From Massiliimalia sp964370215 (GTDB lineage: Bacteria; Bacillota; Clostridia; Oscillospirales; Ruminococcaceae): 46,658 nt of DNA. Positions 34,384 to 42,410 of the stretch are shown in pieces; the stretch's first letter is position 1; every line of letters begins with the position of its first letter. The stretch lies in contig CAYJIM010000010.1 in NCBI GenBank assembly GCA_964370215.1, positions 1 through 46,658 of the forward strand, read 5' to 3'. The notes beneath the pieces are model-generated. The model was given only the letters and a program-made list of their open reading frames with translations, searched no databases and was not told the origin of the DNA. Position numbers and translations under genes: made by a program.

Positions 34384-35349
34384 ATGACCGAACAATACAT
34401 TTACCAAGTGGCACGCATTCGTTGCAGAGAATTAGACTTGTTGTCAAGACAGGACATCGATCAGCTATTGTCGGCAAAAACCTTTGAGGAATGCTTACGC
34501 ACCCTTGCTGACAAAGGGTTTGGCACAGGTACCGAAACCTCAGTAGACGCTTTGCTCCAAGCAGAAACGGAAAAGTTGTGGGCATTGATGCAAGAACTCC
34601 TGCCCGACCTTTCCCCCTTTGATGTGTTGTTGTATCCAACCGATTACAACAATCTCAAAGCGGCAATCAAAGGAACCTTTTCGGAAAGTTTGAATCAAGT
34701 GGTTTATAAGGCAGGCGGTACTGTCGACCCTGCACTCATGCAACAAGCAGTGGTACAAAACGACTTTTCCGCACTGCCAAAAGCCTTGGCAGAAGCCGGA
34801 CAAAAGGCCTATCAAATCCTTTTAAAAACCGATGATGGACAGCGTTGTGATGTCTCTCTCGACCACGATTGTCTTGCCGCTATTTTAGCGGCTGCCGCAG
34901 TGTCGGAAGACACCCTTGTCAAACGCTATGCGGAGCTGACCGTGGCGATTGCCAATATCAAAATTGCCGTGCGTTGTCAAAAAACCGGCAAATCTGCTAC
35001 CTTCATCAACGAGGCGTTGGTGCCTTGTGAAAGTTTGCGGATCAAAGATCTTGCCGCTGCTGCCACCAAAAGTTTAGACGATGTGCTCTCCTATCTTGCG
35101 CTCTCTCCTTACAGTGGCGCAGTAGAGCCATTGAAGGAAAGCAACTCCGCCTTTGAAAAGTGGTGCGACGACACCATCATGGCACTCGTCAAAACACAAA
35201 AAACAAATCCCTTTACCATCGGTCCACTCCTTGGCTTTGTGTTGGCACGTCAAAATGAAATGGCAGTGGTCAAAATCATTTTATCGGGCAAACTCAACCA
35301 TCTCAAGGACGACATGATTCAAGAAAGATTGAGGGAGATGTATGTATAA
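34384..35349 (+). CDS. ntpC: V-type ATPase subunit C
   Basis: This 321-aa, mostly helical protein is subunit C (the d subunit of eukaryotes), the collar that couples the K ring to the central stalk. ARIRCRELDLLSRQDIDQLL at the start and FDVLLYPTDYNNLKAAIKG near residue 80 are characteristic, as is the C-terminal LGFVLARQNEMAVVKIILSGK. The ATG follows GAATAGGAGGCGCCT. Its last eight bases overlap the start of subunit F, which suggests translational coupling. Confidence 0.95.
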   Translation: MTEQYIYQVARIRCRELDLLSRQDIDQLLSAKTFEECLRTLADKGFGTGTETSVDALLQAETEKLWALMQELLPDLSPFDVLLYPTDYNNLKAAIKGTFSESLNQVVYKAGGTVDPALMQQAVVQNDFSALPKALAEAGQKAYQILLKTDDGQRCDVSLDHDCLAAILAAAAVSEDTLVKRYAELTVAIANIKIAVRCQKTGKSATFINEALVPCESLRIKDLAAAATKSLDDVLSYLALSPYSGAVEPLKESNSAFEKWCDDTIMALVKTQKTNPFTIGPLLGFVLARQNEMAVVKIILSGKLNHLKDDMIQERLREMYV

Positions 35350-35680
35350 AATAGCGGTGTTAGGCGATAAAGACAGTATTTATGGTTTTGCAGCACTCGG
35401 ACTTGACATCTACCCTGTACCAGACGCAGTGGAAGGTGCAAAAAAACTCAAAACGCTGGCAGACGGCAACTATGCCGTCATCTATCTGACCGAAGGGTTG
35501 GCAGCGGAACTCACCCACGAGCTCAATCATCTTAGAAAGCTCCCCTTGCCTGCCATCATCCCCATTCCGGGGCTGACCGGCAATACCGGTGTGGGCATGC
35601 AGATGGTCAAAAAGTCCGTAGAACAGGCAGTCGGCTCGGATATTTTATTCGGCGGCGATGCCACCATGTCTGAAAACTAG
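35342..35680 (+). CDS. V-type ATPase central stalk subunit F
   Basis: This 112-aa protein has the Rossmann-like fold of subunit F: KIAVLGDKDSIYGFAALGLD at the start and AVIYLTEGLAAEL near residue 46, then LPAIIPIPGLTGNTGVGM. It binds subunit D in the rotor. The gene is named differently in different organisms (ntpG in Enterococcus hirae), so I give no symbol. It overlaps the end of subunit C by eight bases and lies 23 bases before subunit A. Confidence 0.95.
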   Translation: MYKIAVLGDKDSIYGFAALGLDIYPVPDAVEGAKKLKTLADGNYAVIYLTEGLAAELTHELNHLRKLPLPAIIPIPGLTGNTGVGMQMVKKSVEQAVGSDILFGGDATMSEN

Positions 35681-35703
35681 AAGCGAAAGGATGATCGAAA
35701 CAC

Positions 35704-37482
35704 ATGAGTATCGGCACCATTAAAAAAGTCGCAGGGCCACTCGTCATTGCCAGTGGCATGCGAGATGCCAACATGTTTGACGTCGTGCGTGTAAGCGACA
35801 AGCGCCTCATCGGCGAAATCATCGAAATTCACGGCGACGAAGCCTCCATTCAGGTTTATGAAGAAACCTCCGGATTGGGGCCGGGCACACCGGTAGAATC
35901 CACTGGGGTTCCCATGAGCGTAGAGTTAGGCCCTGGGCTTATCAGCTCCATTTATGACGGCATCCAACGTCCGTTGGACGACATCATGAAATTGTCCGGC
36001 AACAGCTTGGACCGTGGGGTGGAAGTCCCTTCCCTCAAACGTGAATTGGAATGGGACTTTGTGCCCACCAAAACAGCCGGCGACAAAGTGGTCGGCGGTG
36101 ACATCATCGGTACCGTACAGGAAACCGAAATCGTTGTCCATAAAATCATGGTACCAAACGGACTTTCCGGTACCCTAAAAACCATCACTGGGGGGCGTTA
36201 CACCGTCAACGACACCATCGCTACCTTGGAAACCGACAAAGGCGATATTGTGGACGTAACCATGATGCAGCGTTGGCCGGTTCGTGTTGGTCGCCCTTAC
36301 CAAACAAAATTGCCTCCGAACAAACCACTCATCACCGGTCAACGTGTCATCGACACCCTCTTCCCCATTGCAAAAGGCGGGGTAGCAGCTGTTCCCGGAC
36401 CATTCGGTAGCGGGAAAACAGTGGTACAGCATCAGCTTGCAAAATGGGCAGAAGCAGACATCGTCGTTTACATCGGTTGCGGTGAACGCGGCAACGAAAT
36501 GACCGACGTTTTGAACGAGTTCCCAGAATTGATTGACCCGAAAACAGGTCAACCGCTCATGAAGCGTACCGTATTGATTGCAAACACCTCCGACATGCCG
36601 GTTGCGGCACGTGAAGCCTCCATCTACACAGGGATCACCATCGCAGAATACTTCCGCGATATGGGTTACTCGGTTGCATTGATGGCAGACTCCACCTCCC
36701 GTTGGGCGGAAGCATTGCGTGAAATGTCCGGTCGTCTTGAAGAAATGCCGGGGGAAGAAGGTTATCCGGCCTACCTCGGTAGCCGTCTGGCACAATTCTA
36801 TGAAAGAGCCGGTCATGTCATCACCACAGGTTCTGACGATCGTGAAGGTGCACTCTCTGTTATCGGGGCGGTATCACCTCCCGGTGGGGACATCTCCGAG
36901 CCGGTTGCACAGGCAACCTTGCGTATCGTCAAAGTATTCTGGGGGTTGGATGCAAACTTGGCATACCGCCGCCACTTCCCTGCCCTCAACTGGTTGAACA
37001 GTTATTCCTTGTACGTGGACACCATGTCGGATTGGTACAATCAAAATGTATCCACCGATTGGATGGAACTGCGCACCAAAGTGATGCGTCTGTTACAGGA
37101 AGAAGCAGAACTGGAAGAAATCGTCAAACTGGTCGGGATGGACGCGTTGTCCGCACCGGACCGTTTAAAACTGGAAGCGGCACGTTCCATTCGTGAAGAC
37201 TTCCTCCACCAAAATGCGTTCCATGAAACCGATACCTACACAAGCCTTGAAAAACAACAACAAATGATGCTCTTGGTCGTTGCCTTCTTTGAAGAAACCA
37301 CCGAGGCATTGGGTAAAGGGGCGAATGTCGAACTGTTGGTACAAATGCCAATCCGTGAACGCATTGGACGCTTTAAGTATGTAGAAGGTGATGCACTGGC
37401 AGCGGAATATGACGACATCCGTGACCAATTGCAAGCACAAATTCAAGACATTCTAAGTCAGAAGGAGGACTTCTATGCCTAA
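35704..37482 (+). CDS. ntpA: V-type ATPase catalytic subunit A
   Basis: This 592-aa subunit hydrolyses or makes ATP. Walker A is GPFGSGKTVVQHQ at about residue 232, GERGNEMTDVL follows near 262, and DSTSRWAEALREMSGRL is near 330. The VERPLD-like GIQRPLDDIMK near residue 88 and the A-type non-homologous insert between about 115 and 185 mark it as subunit A, not F1 beta. AAAGGATG lies upstream of the ATG. Its last eight bases overlap subunit B. Confidence 0.99.
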   Translation: MSIGTIKKVAGPLVIASGMRDANMFDVVRVSDKRLIGEIIEIHGDEASIQVYEETSGLGPGTPVESTGVPMSVELGPGLISSIYDGIQRPLDDIMKLSGNSLDRGVEVPSLKRELEWDFVPTKTAGDKVVGGDIIGTVQETEIVVHKIMVPNGLSGTLKTITGGRYTVNDTIATLETDKGDIVDVTMMQRWPVRVGRPYQTKLPPNKPLITGQRVIDTLFPIAKGGVAAVPGPFGSGKTVVQHQLAKWAEADIVVYIGCGERGNEMTDVLNEFPELIDPKTGQPLMKRTVLIANTSDMPVAAREASIYTGITIAEYFRDMGYSVALMADSTSRWAEALREMSGRLEEMPGEEGYPAYLGSRLAQFYERAGHVITTGSDDREGALSVIGAVSPPGGDISEPVAQATLRIVKVFWGLDANLAYRRHFPALNWLNSYSLYVDTMSDWYNQNVSTDWMELRTKVMRLLQEEAELEEIVKLVGMDALSAPDRLKLEAARSIREDFLHQNAFHETDTYTSLEKQQQMMLLVVAFFEETTEALGKGANVELLVQMPIRERIGRFKYVEGDALAAEYDDIRDQLQAQIQDILSQKEDFYA

Positions 37483-38848
37483 AGAATACCGCACGATACA
37501 AGAGGTCGCTGGTCCTCTGATGCTCGTGAAAGACGTAGAGGGGGTAAGCTACAACGAGCTTGCCGAAATTGAGCTTGCCAGTGGGGAAAAACGCCGTTGT
37601 AAAGTCCTTGAAATCAACGGAAAAGATGCACTGGTACAGCTGTTTGAAAGTTCCACAGGGATCAACCTTTCCAACTCCAAAGTCCGTTTTCTCGGTAAGA
37701 GCATGGAACTTGGGGTGAGCGAAGACATGCTTGGTCGTGTCTTTGACGGTCTGGGTCGTCCCATTGATGGCGGGCCGGAAATTTTGCCGGAACGTCGTGA
37801 CGACATCAACGGTCTGCCGATGAATCCGGCAGCAAGAAACTATCCGCAAGAATTCATTCAAACCGGTGTTTCTGCCATTGATGGACTGAACACCCTTGTC
37901 CGTGGGCAAAAATTGCCGATCTTCTCCGCTTCCGGTTTGCCTCATGCACAGCTGGCGGCACAGATCGCAAGACAAGCAAAGGTACGCGGTACCACCGATC
38001 CGTTCGTCGTTGTCTTTGCCGCAATGGGGATCACCTTTGAAGAATCCAACTTCTTCATCGAAAGCTTTAAAGAAACAGGGGCGATCGACCGTACGGTATT
38101 GTTTGTCAACCTGGCAAATGACCCGGCAATTGAGCGTATCGCAACCCCTCGTATGGCACTGACCGCAGCAGAATACCTTGCCTTTGAAAAAGGATATCAT
38201 GTATTGGTCATCCTCACCGACATCACAAACTATGCCGACGCTTTGCGTGAAGTTTCGGCGGCGCGTAAAGAGGTGCCGGGACGTCGTGGTTATCCCGGTT
38301 ACATGTACACCGACTTGGCAACCCTCTATGAAAGAGCAGGACGCCAAAAAGGCAAAAACGGCAGTATCACGATGATTCCGATTCTGACCATGCCGGAAGA
38401 TGACAAAACCCACCCGATTCCTGACTTGACAGGCTACATCACCGAAGGGCAGATCATTTTGAGCCGTGAACTTTACCGCAAAAATGTCACCCCACCGATC
38501 GATGTTTTGCCGTCACTTTCCCGTCTGAAAGACAAAGGGATCGGCAAAGGCAAAACCCGTGAGGATCACGGGGATACCATGAACCAGCTCTTCTCGGCGT
38601 ATGCACGTGGGAAGGAAGCGAAAGAGTTGATGGTCATCTTAGGGGAAGCGGCGTTGACCGACATCGACAAGCTGTATGCACAATTTGCCGATGCGTTCGA
38701 AAACGAATATGTTTCCCAAGGGTACCTGACCGACCGTACCATCGAAGAAACGTTGGCAGTGGGTTGGAAACTGTTGTCCATTCTGCCACGTGGTGAGCTC
38801 AAACGTATCAAGGATGCGTTCCTGGACGAATACTACGGAAAGGCGTGA
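37475..38848 (+). CDS. ntpB: V-type ATPase regulatory subunit B
   Basis: This 457-aa subunit is paired with A in the head. Where Walker A would be it has SASGLPHAQLAAQIARQ near residue 150, the non-catalytic form found in all B subunits. GRVFDGLGRPIDGGPEI near residue 87 and PGRRGYPGYMYTDLATLYERAG near 268 are family signatures. AAGGAGGA lies seven bases before the ATG, inside the end of ntpA. Confidence 0.99.
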   Translation: MPKEYRTIQEVAGPLMLVKDVEGVSYNELAEIELASGEKRRCKVLEINGKDALVQLFESSTGINLSNSKVRFLGKSMELGVSEDMLGRVFDGLGRPIDGGPEILPERRDDINGLPMNPAARNYPQEFIQTGVSAIDGLNTLVRGQKLPIFSASGLPHAQLAAQIARQAKVRGTTDPFVVVFAAMGITFEESNFFIESFKETGAIDRTVLFVNLANDPAIERIATPRMALTAAEYLAFEKGYHVLVILTDITNYADALREVSAARKEVPGRRGYPGYMYTDLATLYERAGRQKGKNGSITMIPILTMPEDDKTHPIPDLTGYITEGQIILSRELYRKNVTPPIDVLPSLSRLKDKGIGKGKTREDHGDTMNQLFSAYARGKEAKELMVILGEAALTDIDKLYAQFADAFENEYVSQGYLTDRTIEETLAVGWKLLSILPRGELKRIKDAFLDEYYGKA

Positions 38849-38854
38849 TGAGTT

Positions 38855-39502
38855 GTGGCGGGCAAACAAGTAAACCCCACCAGAATGGAGCTGACAAAGC
38901 TCAAGAAAAAACTAACAACGGCGATCCGTGGGCACAAACTGCTCAAAGATAAGCGTGATGAGTTGATGCGCCAGTTTTTGAGTAAGGTACGCGAAAATAA
39001 GGCACTGCGTGAAAAGGTAGAGGAAGGCATCCGCGAGGCGAACAAGCGCTTTTTGTTGGCGCGCGCCGGAAGCCAAGAGGAATTTTTGAATACGGCACTG
39101 TTGGCACCAAAGCAACAGGTCAGTCTTGAGAGTGGCACCCAGAATATCATGAGTGTCGACATCCCCACCTTTTCCTTTAAAACCAGAACGCCTGACCCCA
39201 ATGACATCTACTCGTATGGGTTTGCCTATACTTCGGGCGACCTTGACGATGCGATTCGCTTTTTGTCCGTCGTGTTTGACGACATGCTTCGTCTGGCAGA
39301 GATTGAAAAATCCTGTCAGCTGATGGCAATGGAAATCGAAAAAACAAGACGGCGTGTCAATGCACTGGAACATGTCATGATTCCGGAAACACGCAGAAGC
39401 ATCAAGTATATCACGATGAAATTGGACGAAAATGAGCGTAGTACACAGGTTCGTCTCATGAAAGTCAAAGACATGATGCTCAAAGAAGCACACGGTTATT
39501 GA
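38855..39502 (+). CDS. ntpD: V-type ATPase central stalk subunit D
   Basis: This 215-aa subunit is the rotor shaft: two long antiparallel helices, at the N-terminus (VNPTRMELTKLKKKLTTAI, then GHKLLKDKRDELMRQFL) and at the C-terminus (INALE-like RRVNALEHVMIPETRRSIKY). It starts at GTG, with GGAAAGG upstream. It lies six bases after ntpB and ends the operon before a strong terminator. Confidence 0.97.
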   Translation: MAGKQVNPTRMELTKLKKKLTTAIRGHKLLKDKRDELMRQFLSKVRENKALREKVEEGIREANKRFLLARAGSQEEFLNTALLAPKQQVSLESGTQNIMSVDIPTFSFKTRTPDPNDIYSYGFAYTSGDLDDAIRFLSVVFDDMLRLAEIEKSCQLMAMEIEKTRRRVNALEHVMIPETRRSIKYITMKLDENERSTQVRLMKVKDMMLKEAHGY

Positions 39503-39510
39503 TTCAGATA

Positions 39511-39557
39511 AAAACTGCCCCCGATTGGTGATTTCACCGATCAGGGGCAGTTTTTTG
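39511..39557 (+). terminator. Terminator of the V-ATPase operon
   Basis: AAAACTGCCCC (39511-39521) pairs with GGGGCAGTTTT (39544-39554), and the inner bases also pair in part (CGAT and GGTG). The run of T continues to 39556. It begins eight bases after the ntpD stop. Confidence 0.92.
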
Positions 39558-39589
39558 CGCCTTATTTTCATGGTATTACTGTGATACAG

Positions 39590-39731
39590 GTAGGGGCGAT
39601 TCACGAATCGCCCGCAAGAATNNNNNNNNNNNNNNNNNNNNNNNNNNNNNNNNNNNNNNNNNNNNNNNNNNNNNNNNNNNNNNNNNNNNNNNNNNNNNNN
39701 NNNNNNNNNNNNNNNNNNNNNGTCCCTACAG
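39590..39731. repeat. Dispersed GTAGGGGCG repeat, broken by a 100-N scaffold gap
   Basis: GTAGGGGCGATTCACGAATC continues as GCCCGC, with the palindrome GGCGATT/AATCGCC. The N run covers 39622-39721 and is followed by GTCCCTACAGAG, whose GTCCCTACA is the inverse of a TGTAGGGAC end. So the gap lies inside a repeat with inverted ends. Unlike the gap in leuA, the flanks do not overlap and real sequence is missing. Confidence 0.7.
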
Positions 39732-39747
39732 AGTCATTTTCCAATTC

Positions 39748-40953
39748 CTACCCTTGCAGAAAATGTTGCATCAATGTTTTACCGTCGGGTACACAAGGGA
39801 ACGCACCGGCGCCCACTTCATCAAAGGGCGCAACACCACTTTTCTGCTGTTTCGATTTTTGATAGATGAGATATGGCACCGGTTCCGACGTATGGGTTTT
39901 GAGTGCCAATGGGGTTGCGTGGTCGGGCAGAATCATAATTTTATAATCGTCATACTGCGCCAATGCCGTTACAATCGGGGTGAGCACCTGCTCATCAATC
40001 AGCTCCAACGACTTGACCTTCTCGGCAATTTCAAAGCGATGTCCGCACTCGTCGGGTGCCTCCACATGCAGATAAACAAAATCATGATCGGCAAACGCAT
40101 CGATACACGCCTGCGCTTTTCCGCTAAAATTGGTGTCAATGTACCCCGTCGCCCCTTCCACTTCTACGACAGTCATATCACCCAATTTACCGATCCCCTT
40201 GAGCAGATCTACCGCCGAAATCACCGCCCCTTTCAAACCTGTCACCGACTCAAAGGTCGGCAGTGTGGTGGCAAAGCCATTGCCCCACAACCAGATCGAG
40301 TTTGCCGGACGCTTGCCGGCTGCCATACGTGCCACATTGATTGGATGATCCTTCAACACATGATAACTCTTTTCCATCATGGCAAGCAGTGGCGACGCCG
40401 TCTCTTCACATGGCAGATACTCCTTCACAGGTCGCCCTGTAATATCATGCGGTGGGGTGAGTGGCAAGGTAAGTTTGGGCCCCTCTTTCCAGATCAGGCA
40501 GTGGCGATAGCTCACACCATCATAATAACAATAAGTTTCATCATCAAAGGCCGCTTTCAGCGCCTTGACAAGTTCTGCCGCCTCCTCGGTGGAGATGTCG
40601 TCGGCACAATAATCCAAAAGCGTTTTATCGGCGTAATTCGCTTCCTCACTCACCGTCACCAAATTACAACGAAAAGCAAGGTCGGTCGCCGCCATCTCTA
40701 TGCCAATACTCGCCGCTTCGAGCGGAGAACGACCGGTGTAGTACTGCTCTGGTGCATACCCCATGGCCGACAGATTTGCGACATCACTGCCGGGGCTGTA
40801 ACCATCGGGTACCGTCTGCACCATACCAACTTCACCCTCTGCTGCCAAGCGGTTCATCATCGGTTTGTTCGCTACCGTCATCGGAGTCTGATCTCCCAGT
40901 TGTGGCAATGGATGATCCGCCATGCCATCACACAACAATACCAAATATTTCAT
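39748..40953 (-). CDS. apgM: Cofactor-independent phosphoglycerate mutase, archaeal type
   Basis: This 401-aa enzyme interconverts 3- and 2-phosphoglycerate in glycolysis. It belongs to the alkaline-phosphatase superfamily: D9 in YLVLLCDGMADHPL and S56 in GYSPGSDVANLSAMGY (the likely phosphoserine) bind metals, as do residues in HVEAPDECGHR and ILPDHATP near the C-terminus. TGRSPLEAASIGI is typical of the ApgM subfamily, which is sometimes misnamed homoserine kinase. The ATG of MKYLVLL has GGGAGAGGA upstream; the longer reading that overlaps the previous gene is rejected. It lies 25 bases after the pseudouridine synthase gene and is probably co-transcribed with it. Confidence 0.95.
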   Translation of the reverse strand: MKYLVLLCDGMADHPLPQLGDQTPMTVANKPMMNRLAAEGEVGMVQTVPDGYSPGSDVANLSAMGYAPEQYYTGRSPLEAASIGIEMAATDLAFRCNLVTVSEEANYADKTLLDYCADDISTEEAAELVKALKAAFDDETYCYYDGVSYRHCLIWKEGPKLTLPLTPPHDITGRPVKEYLPCEETASPLLAMMEKSYHVLKDHPINVARMAAGKRPANSIWLWGNGFATTLPTFESVTGLKGAVISAVDLLKGIGKLGDMTVVEVEGATGYIDTNFSGKAQACIDAFADHDFVYLHVEAPDECGHRFEIAEKVKSLELIDEQVLTPIVTALAQYDDYKIMILPDHATPLALKTHTSEPVPYLIYQKSKQQKSGVAPFDEVGAGAFPCVPDGKTLMQHFLQG

Positions 40954-40978
40954 TCCAAGTCCTCTCCCTTTATCTTCT

Positions 40979-41950
40979 CTATTTGCTGCCTTTTTTAGAA
41001 AACCCCAATGCTTCTTCCCCCACAAACCAAATGTCTTCTAGCGTAAAGGATTTCCCATCGAGGTAATGTAGCAACTCCTCCTTTTCAAAATGAAAGGTCA
41101 GTCGATAGGCGCACAGCAGTTGACTGCGATAGCGATAACGACGATTGACTGCCCCTTGCCCATACTTTCCATCCCCCAACAGCGGATGTCCGATATGTGC
41201 CATCTGTGCACGAATTTGATGGGTTCTGCCGGTGTGTAGCGTCACCTCTAGCAGCGACAACTCCCCTTTTGTCTGTAAGACACGGTAATCGGTGATCGCC
41301 GTTTTTGTCTGTGTGTTCGGTTTGTCAAATACCTTGACGGTATTTTCCTGTTCGAGTTTTTGCAGATAATGCTTGATCGTTGCCGTTTTTTGCGACGGTG
41401 TGCCGAGTACCACACAAAGATACTGCTTATCGATCTGCCGATCCTTGATTTTTTGATACAATAATCTCCCTGCTGCCGCCGTTTTGGCAACGATGACAAT
41501 ACCACAGGTGTTGCGGTCGATGCGATTGCAAAGAGCAGGCACAAAGGACTGCTCGGTTTCTGGATCGTAATCCCCTTTTTGATAGAGATAATGCAGTACC
41601 CGATGAATGAGTGTATCCACCGTATTGTCGTTGTCCTCATGCACCACCAGCCCCTGTGGCTTGTTGACAAGCAGGATCTGTTCATCCTCATACACCACGG
41701 TAATATCAGCCGGTGCCTTTAAAAAGGTATTTTCAGTGGTATTTTCAAACCATTCGTCGTTGAGGTACAGTTGTACCCGATCCCCAACGCAAAGGCGATA
41801 GCTGATCTCGGTACGCTTTTGGTTGACTTTGATACGCTTTTTTCGGATCGCTTTGTAAAGCATACTTTTGGGCAGGGTCGGCACACTTTTAAAGATAAAC
41901 TTGTCCAGTCGCTGATCTGCGTCATTTTGTGCTATGATAAATTCTTTCAT
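40979..41950 (-). CDS. RluA family RNA pseudouridine synthase with S4 domain
   Basis: This 323-aa enzyme turns uridine into pseudouridine in RNA. An S4 RNA-binding domain covers about residues 10-65 (DQRLDKFIFKSV, then IRKKRIKVNQKR). The catalytic domain has VVYEDEQILLVNKPQGLVVH and CNRIDRNTCGIVIVAKT, in which D145 is the catalytic aspartate (the usual HRLDxxTSG is changed to NRIDRNTCG). HTGRTHQIRAQMAHIGHPLLG is near residue 240. RluC- or RluD-like activity is likely, but the target cannot be read from sequence. AAGGAG precedes the ATG; a weak TAAAAT -10 is at 41977-41982. Confidence 0.95.
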   Translation of the reverse strand: MKEFIIAQNDADQRLDKFIFKSVPTLPKSMLYKAIRKKRIKVNQKRTEISYRLCVGDRVQLYLNDEWFENTTENTFLKAPADITVVYEDEQILLVNKPQGLVVHEDNDNTVDTLIHRVLHYLYQKGDYDPETEQSFVPALCNRIDRNTCGIVIVAKTAAAGRLLYQKIKDRQIDKQYLCVVLGTPSQKTATIKHYLQKLEQENTVKVFDKPNTQTKTAITDYRVLQTKGELSLLEVTLHTGRTHQIRAQMAHIGHPLLGDGKYGQGAVNRRYRYRSQLLCAYRLTFHFEKEELLHYLDGKSFTLEDIWFVGEEALGFSKKGSK

Positions 41951-42126
41951 CCCATTCTCTCCTTATTACTAGTCTCATTTTACCACATTTTTTCTTATTT
42001 GAAAAGACAATTGTTTTGATCTGACGGACACTTTTACAAATTCCACAGTTTTACCACACAAATCTTGCGGTTTTTCTTGACGATCATAACAATCTGTCAA
42101 ACCACTGCAACAACGTCATCAAGGTC

Positions 42127-42155
42127 TTGACGGATGGTGAATTTTGTGGTATAGT
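42127..42155 (+). promoter_or_regulatory. Strong promoter of scfA
   Basis: TTGACG (42127-42132) and TATAGT (42150-42155) are 17 bases apart. Transcription would start about 30 bases before scfA, whose ribosome binding site AAGGAGGG is at 42176-42183. Confidence 0.85.
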
Positions 42156-42192
42156 ATTGTGTAGTGAACAACGTTAAGGAGGGAAAATTACA

Positions 42193-42339
42193 ATGAAACG
42201 CATCCAAACTATGGAGACTAGAGATCTCAAAGAAAGTTGCAAAAAAGGCGGTTGTGGTGAATGCCAAACTTCCTGTCAATCTGCTTGCAAAACATCTTGT
42301 GGTGTTGCAAACCAGAAATGCGAAAGCGACAAGAAATAA
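42193..42339 (+). CDS. scfA: SCIFF ranthipeptide precursor, with seven cysteines
   Basis: This 48-aa peptide (MKRIQTMETRDLKESCKKGG, then CGECQTSCQSACKTSCGV) is a SCIFF precursor: the family is defined by six cysteines in about 45 residues. Here the core cysteines are C21, C24, C28, C32, C36 and C43, and an additional C16 lies before the GG. The N-terminal half is the leader recognised by the maturase. The maturase ScfB, 71 bases downstream, should form thioether links from these cysteines to other residues. SCIFF is nearly universal in Clostridia and its role is unknown. The gene has its own promoter and a strong ribosome binding site, and is too short for many gene finders. Confidence 0.97.
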   Translation: MKRIQTMETRDLKESCKKGGCGECQTSCQSACKTSCGVANQKCESDKK

Positions 42340-42353
42340 TTGATTTTAACAAT

Positions 42354-42394
42354 AAAATCCGCTTGTTGCCCACAGGGTATCAAGCGGATTTTTT
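42354..42394 (+). terminator. Terminator-like hairpin between scfA and scfB
   Basis: AAAATCCGCTTG (42354-42365) pairs with CAAGCGGATTTT (42381-42392), with a 15-base loop, and T-rich sequence runs to 42394. No new promoter is evident before scfB, so it probably lets only some transcripts through. That would give much more precursor than maturase. Confidence 0.85.
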
Positions 42395-42410
42395 ATGAGG
42401 AAGAATAACT

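Noticed and set aside
37373..38413. A 346-aa open frame on the minus strand opposite ntpB
   Set aside because: It lies wholly inside the ntpA-ntpB junction and ntpB, which are certain genes, and its translation has no recognisable domain.
39754..40998. A 414-aa open frame on the plus strand opposite apgM
   Set aside because: It mirrors apgM almost exactly, has no ribosome binding site and no family motif, while apgM has all its catalytic residues.
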